25,463 nucleotides of DNA from a virus. The notes beneath the pieces are model-generated. The model saw only the letters and a list, made by a program, of their open reading frames with translations. It made no database searches and had not been told where the DNA came from. Within the stretch, counting starts at the first letter, position 1. Every line of letters begins with the position of its first letter. Location of the stretch: IMG/VR virus record IMGVR_UViG_3300022907_000090, positions 1-25,463 of that record; one strand, 5' to 3'. The position numbers and the translations under genes were made by a program. This document shows, piece after piece, positions 13,383 to 22,800 of the stretch.

Positions 13383-16300
13383 ATGTCTGCAAGTGATAGA
13401 CAGTCAAGGCTACTAGTAGCAGAAGACTGGAAGAGAATATACCAATCATACCGTAATGCTGATTTTCAGAGTTACGATTTTGACAATCTTCGTCGTACGA
13501 TGATCAATTATCTACGTCAAAATTATCCAGAAGATTTTAATGATTACATAGAGTCAAGTGAATATCTTGCACTTATTGATATGATTGCTTTCCTTGGGCA
13601 AAACTTATCATTCCGCATTGATTTAAATGCTCGTGAAAACTTCCTTGAAACAGCAGAACGCAGAGAAAGCGTTTTACGTCTTGCACGTATGTTGTCTTAC
13701 AATCCTCGTAGAAATCAAGCAGCAAACGGTTTATTAAGAATAGAAACTCTTAAAACAACGGAAAGTGTATTTGATAGTACAGGACTTAATCTTGCAAACA
13801 TAGTAATTAAATGGAATGATTTAGCTAACTCTAATTACTTTGAACAATTTATTAAAGTATTAAATGCAGGATTACCGTTAGCAAACTCAATCGGTAATCC
13901 ATTAAAATCTGCAACTATTGCAGACGTAGTAACACAAAAATATCGCTTCAATGCAACAAACACAAGCAGTGCAGTATTTCCGTTTGCTAAAAGAATTGAA
14001 GGTGTAGGAACTAAATTTGAAGTAGTAAGTTCAGATATTCAAAACGATTCAATTGTTGAAGAACCGCCATTACCTGGTACAAGTCCTGCATTCCTTTTCC
14101 GCGATGATGGACAAGGCGCTGGCAGCTCTAATACTGGATTTTTTATGCACTTCCGTCAGGGAGCGCTTGATAGTGGTAATTTTACAGTAAATAATCCTAC
14201 TCCGAATCAGTCAGTTGCTATTGATGCAACTGACATCAACAACTCAGACGTATGGTTGTATGAAACAGATACAAATGGATTTGAAACAAATGCATGGACA
14301 AAAATTGATGCAGTTGAAGGAAATAATGTAATTTACAATAGTTTGTTTCAAGGCTTAAGAAATGTATATACTGTTACTACTCGAGTTGGTGACAGAATTA
14401 ACTTAGTATTCAGCGACGGTATATTTGGAAATTTACCAGCCGGTAGTTTTAAAGTATATTACAGAACTAGTTCAAATGCCTACAGTACAATTACTCCGGG
14501 AGCAATGGGGCTAGTTTCGATTGAAATTCCTTATCAGAGTAGAACTGGAAGTTTAGAAACACTAACACTTGGATTAAGATTAAAGTATACAGTTAGTAAT
14601 GGAGCACCTAGTGAAACTGACGAAGAAATCAAGCAAAATGCACCAGCTACTTACTATACACAGAATCGGTTAATTACTGGCGAAGATTATAATGTCGGAC
14701 CACTTGCAATTAGCCAAGATATTATTAAGACTAAAAGTTCTAATAGAATATCAAGTGGAATAAGTCGCTTCTTTGATTTAAAAGATGCTAGTGGAAAATA
14801 TTCAAACACAAGTTTGTTTGCAGACGATGGTGTGATTTATAAAGATGAATTTTTAGAAAAAACAAGTTTTACTTTTGCAACACAAAGTGATATTGAAGGA
14901 ATTCTGTATAACGTAGTTGAACCAATAATATCAAGCGTTAATACAAGAAACTTTTATCTAGGCAAATATGCAAACATTATTGTATCAGACCTTAATGCAA
15001 CTTGGGAACAATCTTCATTTGCAACTAATCGTACAACTGGTTTATTTAAAGATATTGATAACAATGCATATGCAGTTGGATCGTTTACTGCAAACAGTTT
15101 GCGACTAATAGAATCGGGCACAATGTGTAGATTTGTTGCACCTTTGACTGATACAGGACAGCAACAATACTTTAAACAAGATGGTACATTAACTACTGAT
15201 GCTAACTTGCTAGGTATTAGTGTATACAAGTGGTCCAAAGTAATAGCAGTATCTGCAGACGGAACAGTCGTTAATGATAATGGCATCGGACCGATTATGT
15301 TTAATGATTACATTGAAGATTCAGTAATATTAGATCAGATTATTCCTAAGTTTTCTAGAACATTAATTGATGACGTTAAAACACAAGTCATTGACCAAGC
15401 ATTTTCATATAAAGATTTTGCGTTAAGGTATGATGCTAATATTCGTCAATGGGTATTAATTACTGATGAAAATATTAATACAATTAATGTTTTTGCATTG
15501 GGTAAAGCGGGTGATACTAGCGGACAGAATCTTGATTCTAGCTGGCTATTATATTTTAAAACTGACGGAGAACGATACACTATTACCTATCGCAATTTAA
15601 GATACATATTTGAAAGCGCTGACGAAATTCGATTCTTCTTCGACAAAGCTGATAAAGTTTATAATCCAAATACTGGACAAGTATTTAGAGATAAAATTGA
15701 TATCTTAAATATTAATAGACAAGTTGGAAGTTTATTGCCGTTTAGCAAAGACTATTCTTGGACAATTGTTGACGCATTTAGAGACACTGAAGGTTATGTA
15801 GATTCACGTAAAATTCAAATTCAGTTTATTGATTCAGATGATGATAGTGTAGTTGACGATCCTGAAATGTTTGAACAATTAATTTCTCAAGATGATACTT
15901 CACTTGCAGCTGAATTAAAAATTATTTTCCAAAAGAAATATACTACTACAGACGGCGTAGAAGATTTTAAATATTTCTCTAATGAAAATGCTGATATTAC
16001 TGTATTACAAAATGAAGCAGCGATTGCTCCTTACAGTACAAGAACTGAAGGACAGTTATTTTATCTAATAGAAGAAGATATATTTAGAGTGTTTAATAAG
16101 TCGTTAAACAACACTACTGTCAATACAGACTATAAGGCATATACAGGACGAGCAGGTCTTAAATTCCACTATGTCCATGTTGCTGATAGTAATTACAGAA
16201 TAGATCCGAGTGCAAGTAACATTATTGACACATATGTTTTAACAAAAACCTATGATGACAATACACGTAAATACATTGATGGAACACTTTTGACTGCGCC

Positions 16301-16886
16301 GCGTCCTCCGAGTAATGATGAGTTATATCGTGCATACGGACAGTCAATTAATGCAATTAAGAGTATAAGTGATGAAGTGATTTATCATCCAGTAAAATAT
16401 AAAATATTATTCGGTAATAAAGCAAACAAAGACTTACAGGTGAAATTTAAAATTGTGAAAAATAAATCAATGGTGTTAAATGATAATGAGCTTAAAGCTG
16501 ATGTAATTAGTGCTATTGATCAATTTTTTGCAATTGAAAATTGGGACTTTGGAGAAACATTTTACTTTCAAGAACTTAGTGCCTATATTATGAACCAACT
16601 GAGTCCAAAACTAGTAAGTATTGTCATAGTTCCGCGTCAAGGTACACAGAGCTTTGGTAGCTTATTTGAAATAAAATCAGAACCAGACGAAATCTTTTTA
16701 AGTGCAGCGCAAGTATCGGACATTGAAACAATTGACGAAATAACAGCAACTGAATTACAGGCAAGCGGAACAGTGATTACAAGTGTATCAACATCTATAA
16801 CATCAGGCATTACAAGTGCAGCATCAACAAGCACAACAAATACCGGCGGCGGTATTACAACTAATAGTACAGGAAGCAGCTACTAA
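13383..16886 (+). CDS. 6: gp6, baseplate wedge subunit
   Basis: This is a 1167-residue wedge protein, far longer than T4 gp6 (660). The N-terminal helical part (residues about 12-110) is the family signature: YDFDNLRRTMINYLRQNYPEDFNDY, then YLALIDMIAFLGQNLSFRIDLNARENFLETAERRESVLRLARML. Long beta-rich insertions fill the middle. The C-terminal core resembles other baseplate J-like wedges (VKYKILFGNKANKDLQVKFKIV; ISAIDQFFAIENWDFGETFYFQELSAYIMNQL), and the last 45 residues are Ser/Thr/Gly-rich. gp6 forms the ring of cross-linked dimers that triggers sheath contraction. Its stop overlaps the next ATG (TAATG). Confidence 0.92.
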   Translation: MSASDRQSRLLVAEDWKRIYQSYRNADFQSYDFDNLRRTMINYLRQNYPEDFNDYIESSEYLALIDMIAFLGQNLSFRIDLNARENFLETAERRESVLRLARMLSYNPRRNQAANGLLRIETLKTTESVFDSTGLNLANIVIKWNDLANSNYFEQFIKVLNAGLPLANSIGNPLKSATIADVVTQKYRFNATNTSSAVFPFAKRIEGVGTKFEVVSSDIQNDSIVEEPPLPGTSPAFLFRDDGQGAGSSNTGFFMHFRQGALDSGNFTVNNPTPNQSVAIDATDINNSDVWLYETDTNGFETNAWTKIDAVEGNNVIYNSLFQGLRNVYTVTTRVGDRINLVFSDGIFGNLPAGSFKVYYRTSSNAYSTITPGAMGLVSIEIPYQSRTGSLETLTLGLRLKYTVSNGAPSETDEEIKQNAPATYYTQNRLITGEDYNVGPLAISQDIIKTKSSNRISSGISRFFDLKDASGKYSNTSLFADDGVIYKDEFLEKTSFTFATQSDIEGILYNVVEPIISSVNTRNFYLGKYANIIVSDLNATWEQSSFATNRTTGLFKDIDNNAYAVGSFTANSLRLIESGTMCRFVAPLTDTGQQQYFKQDGTLTTDANLLGISVYKWSKVIAVSADGTVVNDNGIGPIMFNDYIEDSVILDQIIPKFSRTLIDDVKTQVIDQAFSYKDFALRYDANIRQWVLITDENINTINVFALGKAGDTSGQNLDSSWLLYFKTDGERYTITYRNLRYIFESADEIRFFFDKADKVYNPNTGQVFRDKIDILNINRQVGSLLPFSKDYSWTIVDAFRDTEGYVDSRKIQIQFIDSDDDSVVDDPEMFEQLISQDDTSLAAELKIIFQKKYTTTDGVEDFKYFSNENADITVLQNEAAIAPYSTRTEGQLFYLIEEDIFRVFNKSLNNTTVNTDYKAYTGRAGLKFHYVHVADSNYRIDPSASNIIDTYVLTKTYDDNTRKYIDGTLLTAPRPPSNDELYRAYGQSINAIKSISDEVIYHPVKYKILFGNKANKDLQVKFKIVKNKSMVLNDNELKADVISAIDQFFAIENWDFGETFYFQELSAYIMNQLSPKLVSIVIVPRQGTQSFGSLFEIKSEPDEIFLSAAQVSDIETIDEITATELQASGTVITSVSTSITSGITSAASTSTTNTGGGITTNSTGSSY

Positions 16887-19800
16887 TGGCGTACAATAAT
16901 AATCAAAACGAGAGCGCATTACCAACTCCAGGTGATAAAAAAAGAACATCGGTTGATTTCCTACCAAAGTTTTTTAGATCTGAAGCTAACAGAAAGTTTT
17001 TACAATCTACGCTGGATCAAATGATCCAACCAGGAGTAGCTGATAAACTTAACGGTTATATTGGTCGAGAAACAGCAAAAGCATTTAATTCTTCAGATAA
17101 TTATTTGTCTGATGTGTCATCAGATAGAAAAAATTATCAATTAGAGCCTGCTACTGTTATTAAAGATGATATCGGTAACGTAACTTTTTATAAAGATTAT
17201 AATGATTACATTAATCAATTAACTGCGTTTGGTTCAAATACTGCGGATCATAGTCGATTAAACAGTCAAGAGTCATATGCATGGAATCCTAATATTGATT
17301 GGGATAAGTTTGTAAACTTCCGTGAGTACTATTGGTTACCTGACGGTCCTGTATCAGTAGCTATTAGAGGACAAAGTAGAGATATTGTAAGCACATATAC
17401 AGTTTCGTTATCTAACGAAGATGATAACACTACATATGTGTTTAATGACGGATTTGAAAAAAATCCTACACTTAAACTATATAGAGGTCAAACGTACAAG
17501 TTTGATATTTCTGCAATTGGACATCCGATGGCATTTGCTATCCTAAGAACATTTACTCCTGGTGAAGAAGTTCTTACTAACCAATCAACATTGTATAGAG
17601 ATGGCATTACTACATTAGATACTGACGGTAATGTGACAACATCTACATATGTTGAATCTGGAACTATTCAATTTACAGTTCCATCCAATGCTCCAGATAA
17701 ACTGTTTTACATTAGTAAAAACAATATTGATACAAGTGGAGTTATTAGAGTTTACGATGTTGAAGAAAGTTCATTTATTGATGTTGAAGCAGAAATTCTT
17801 GGTAAAAAATATTATACAAGTGCTAACGGAGTAGAACTCAGTAATGGGATGAAGATTCGATTCCAGGGAGAAGTAATTCCTGCAAAATATAGCTCTAATA
17901 ACTGGTATGTAGAAGGTGTTGGAACTGCAATTAAATTAGTTAAAGATCAAGATTTAATTATTCCAGCAGCGTATGCGTCAGTGCAATTAATTCCGTTTGA
18001 TGCTGATAACTTTGATGTTTTACCATTTGCAAATGCAACAGCATACGCAGGTACAAAAGATTATATTGTAGTCAATCGTGCAAGTCCAGATCGAAATGCA
18101 TGGAGTCGCTACAACAGATGGCATCACAGAGATGTAATCTTAAAGAGTGCAACATATAATAATTTACCAGAAACAATTGACGAAGCAAACAGAGCAAAGC
18201 GCCCTATTATTGAATTTGAAGCAGGATTAAAATTAAATAAATTTGGCAGTTTTGCAAAACAAGATGTTGATTTAATAGATACATTTACTACAGATGTATT
18301 TTCGACAATTGAAGGACAGTTAGGATATAATGTCGACGGTGTAGATTTTGCCGACGGCATGAGAATATTATTTACAGCTGATACTGATATCCTAGTTAGT
18401 GGTAAGATTTATGTAGTTAGCTTTATTACTATTGGTAACTCTAGACAAATTAGCTTAGTTGAAGCAGAAGATTCTATTCCAAATGACTTAGAAACTGTGT
18501 TAGTTACTCAAGGTAATGTTTATGCAGGAAAAAGTTTTTATTACCAGAATGGCATATGGAATGCTGCACAAGAAAAAACAACAAATAACCAAGCACCGTT
18601 ATTTGACATATTTGATATAAATGGTAATAGTTTTAGTGATGTTGATTATTACGGATCTACTACATTTGCCGGAACAAAATTATTTTCTTATGCAATTGGC
18701 GACGGAGCATCTGATGTTGAATTAGGATTTCCACTATCTTATAAAACTATAGAAAACTCGGGCGATATTGTTTTTAATTTTAATTTGTTAAATGACACAT
18801 TTCAGTATCAAGATGAAACTGATTTATATACACACGAAATTAAATCGGGTTATCTTAAAAAGTATAGTACTTTAACTAATTCAATATATGTAAATGGATT
18901 TAGTAGTACTCCTACAATAAGTAAACAGTGGGTAATTAAGCAATATTCTGCTACTAATATATTATTAAATAATTTTGAAATAGATGTTTATAATAATGCA
19001 GGGTCATTAAATGATTTAACAGTTGTAGTTTATTTGAATAACACTATTCAAGTACGTCTACAAGATTACGAAATTGATCGTATTAATAATCGTGCATTTA
19101 TTAGATTCTACAATGATTTAACGGTTAATGATGTAGTAAAGATTAAAACAGTATCAAAGACTGCTAAAAACTCAAATGGTTATTATGAATTTCCGTATAA
19201 CTTAGAACGTAATCCGCTTAACGAGGACGTAAGTGAATTTACTTTAGGTGAAGTTATTGATCACGTAGAAAGTATGATTGAAGATCTAGGTTCATTTACT
19301 GGAGCATATCCAGGCTATAGCAACCTAAGAGATCTAGGCGAATTAGACCAGTACGGAAAAAGATTTGTTAAACATAGTGGACCGATTAACTTACCGTTAT
19401 ATCATATAACAAATAAAGATTACAATATAATTAAAGCATTGCGATATTCTAAAACAGAATATTCTAGATTTAAAAGAATATTCTTAGAAAAAGCAGAAAC
19501 ATTAGGGTTTGACGGCGAAACAAAACAACACGTTGATAAGATTCTAAAAGAAATTACAAAAGATAAATTAAAATCGCAACCGTTTTACTTTTCTGATATG
19601 TTGGCGTTTGGGCCGTCTAACAGAATTGAATATACAGTTTTAGATACAAGAACAACATCTTATGCGCTAACAACTGCATTTTCGCTTGCAGAATTGTCTG
19701 CTAAAAATGTTGCTGTGTATTTAAATGGCAACCAATTAACTTTTGACAAAGATTATAATTTTAATAATGATGGATTTGTTGAAATTAATGCTGGACAGCG

Positions 19801-22800
19801 CATAGATGACTTAATTGAAATATATGAATACGAAAGCACAGACGGAAGCTATGTCGCTCCGACTCCTACTAAGTTAGGATTATTCCCCAAGTATGTGCCT
19901 GAGTTAACAATTGACGATACATATCAGACATCAGAGCCGGCTGGTACTGGACCATTTAAAATTTATGGCGAAGTAGCTCAGGGATATACCAATGTAGGAA
20001 TTAGAGGGTGGTTCTATCCTGTTTATACAACTAAAGCAGCAGCAAATCAAGCGGACTTAGATGCAGGAGGCACTGGTACATCTTATTCACAGCAATATGT
20101 TGGATTATCTAGAATACTATATATGCCAACAACTGGAGCAAATTATGGAGTATCTGACAATATTGAAATAGATGCATATCCTGTCGGCATTGCATTTATT
20201 AAAGGACATGACGGTAGTTATGTTAGAGCTTATTTAGACTATAGAGACGAGCTGTTACTTGACTTAGAGAAACGTATTTTTAATAACATCAAAGTACAAT
20301 ACTCATCAGACAGGTTGGATATTAATGAGTTTGTCGGAGGAGACTTTAGATCGGGCGAATTCACTAAGACAGAAATTGATAATAGTTTAATCGGCGATTT
20401 TACACAATGGTTGCGTTTAGTAGATAATGATTATACTGATAATTATTTCTATGATCGTAACAACGATTTTACCTTCAACTATTCTAATATGAATACTCCT
20501 GCTGGACAGCCGTTACCAGGTTTTTGGAGAGGTGTATACATTAGAGCATTTGATACTGATCGTCCGCATAGCCATCCGTGGGAAATGCTTGGGTTTAGTA
20601 TCAAGCCGAGTTGGTGGGAAGCAGCATATGGTCCAGCACCGTATACTAGTGATAATTTGATTCTTTGGAAAGATTTAGAAGCAGGTAAAATCGCAGAACC
20701 AAACAAACAAGCAATTTACAAACCTAATTATGCTCGTCCAGGGTTAACAAGTAATATTCCTGTAGACAGCCAAGGTCGATTAAGATCACCAATTGGATCA
20801 AGTTATGCAAAAAACTTTAACTTGAGATATACGACACAAAACTTTAAATTTGGTGATCATGCTCCTGTAGAAACAGCATGGCGTCGTAGTTCTGAATATC
20901 CTTTTGCAGTGTTGACTGCCTTTTTGTTAAACAATCCTGCAAAAGTTATGGGCTTAGGATTTGATGTTTCAAGAACTGTCCGCAACTTAGCAGGGCAATG
21001 GGTGTATAGTGAGACAAATCGACCTATTACATTAGCTGATCTAAAGTTACCAAATACATATAATGCAGATACTCGTGTACTTACTGCTGGGCTAGTAAAC
21101 TATGTTTATAATCTTGTAGCTAGCGATATATTAAATGTTTATAATGATTATAAAACTGATCTAGTATCAATAAAAAATCAGCTTGGATTTAAGGTTGCTG
21201 GATTTACTGATAAAAAGAAATTCAATTTAATTTTAGATAGCAGGTCACCGACACAGAGTCAAGGTCGTAGTGGAATATTTGTACCACAAGAAAACTATGA
21301 TATATTCTTAAACACTAGTAGTCCAATTGATCTTGTAATTTATAGCGGAGTTGCAATCGAAAAGACTGCTGCTGGATATATTATTAGAGGGTATAATCAA
21401 GATAATCCGTTTTTTGAATATTATCCTGTGCAGTCTGCATCTAAAAAAATTAATGTTACTATTGGTGGTATTTCGGAAACTGCTACACCTTGGAGAGAAT
21501 CAAAATCTTATACAGAAGGACAGATAGTAGAATACGATAATAAGTTCTATAGAGTAACAGCGGCGTTTGTTAGCGGAACATCATTTAGTGCTGAGAACCT
21601 TGCAATTCTAGCAGCATTGCCTATTATAGGCGGTAAGACAGCAGAGTTTTATAGAAACTTTGATACTTCTTCAACGTTGCGCATTTCATACGGTACTAAG
21701 TTATCATCTAGTCAAGAAGTAATTAACTTCTTGCTAGGATACAGTGCAAGACAACAGGACATTGGATTTATACTAGATAATGTCCCTGACGCCGGCGGAA
21801 TTGTTGACAACTGGGATCAAGCAGCTAGAGAATTCCTATTCTGGACTACACAAGGATGGGCTAGCGGTACAGTTATCACTCTAAGTCCGGGAGCAAGAAA
21901 GCTCCAGTTTCGACGTGAATACGCAATGGTCGATGACTTAACTGATAAGTTCTATCCTTACAGTATATTAAAATCAGACGGTCAACCATTATCTACAGAA
22001 TTTAACAGTTTGTTAAGAGAACAGAATAGTTTTGGTATTGAAACTGTTGGAACAGATGACGGGCTATACCATATTGCGTTTCCTTTAGTACAAAAGGAAC
22101 ATGTAGTATTAATTGATAACAAAACCGTTTTTAATGACGTTATCTATCAACCAAGCACAGGTTATAGACAAGAAAGAATTAAAGTTAGTGGATATAGAAT
22201 TGACAATTGGGACGGTAGTTTAAATATTCCAGGATTTGTATTTGATGATGCAAGATATTCTAATTGGGAACAATGGCAAGATTATGCAATTGGCAGCCTA
22301 GTGAAATATAAGCAGTATTATTATGTTGCAATTGAGAATATCCCAGGCGCTGCTGACTTTAATGTTAACAATTGGTCTAGATTAAACGAAAAGCCTGTAC
22401 CTGAATTAATTACTAACTTTGATTATAGAATTAATCAATTTACTGATTTTTATGATCTAGATTCCGACGGGTTTGATAGTGAGCAACAGAAAATTGCGCA
22501 ACATTTAATTGGTTACCAAAAACGCAATTATTTAGAAAATATTATACCCGACGAAGTAAGTCAATTTAAATTCTACAGAGGGTTTATTGCAGATAAAGGT
22601 ACAATGAATGCACTTACTAAATTGTTTAATGCATTAGGTGATGCAAATATTGATAATTTAGAATTTTATGAAGAATGGGCAATTCAGCTAGGTCGCTATG
22701 GTGCCGTTGACGGAACTCAGCAGGTAGAATTTAATCTAAAACAAGATAAGATGCAAGAGTCGCCTCAGGCAATCGAACTAGTAAGCTCATTGCCTGAAAC

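Noticed and set aside
17649-17834. Rightward 61-codon frame inside the giant gene
   Set aside because: It is out of frame with the continuous giant reading frame and has no independent support.
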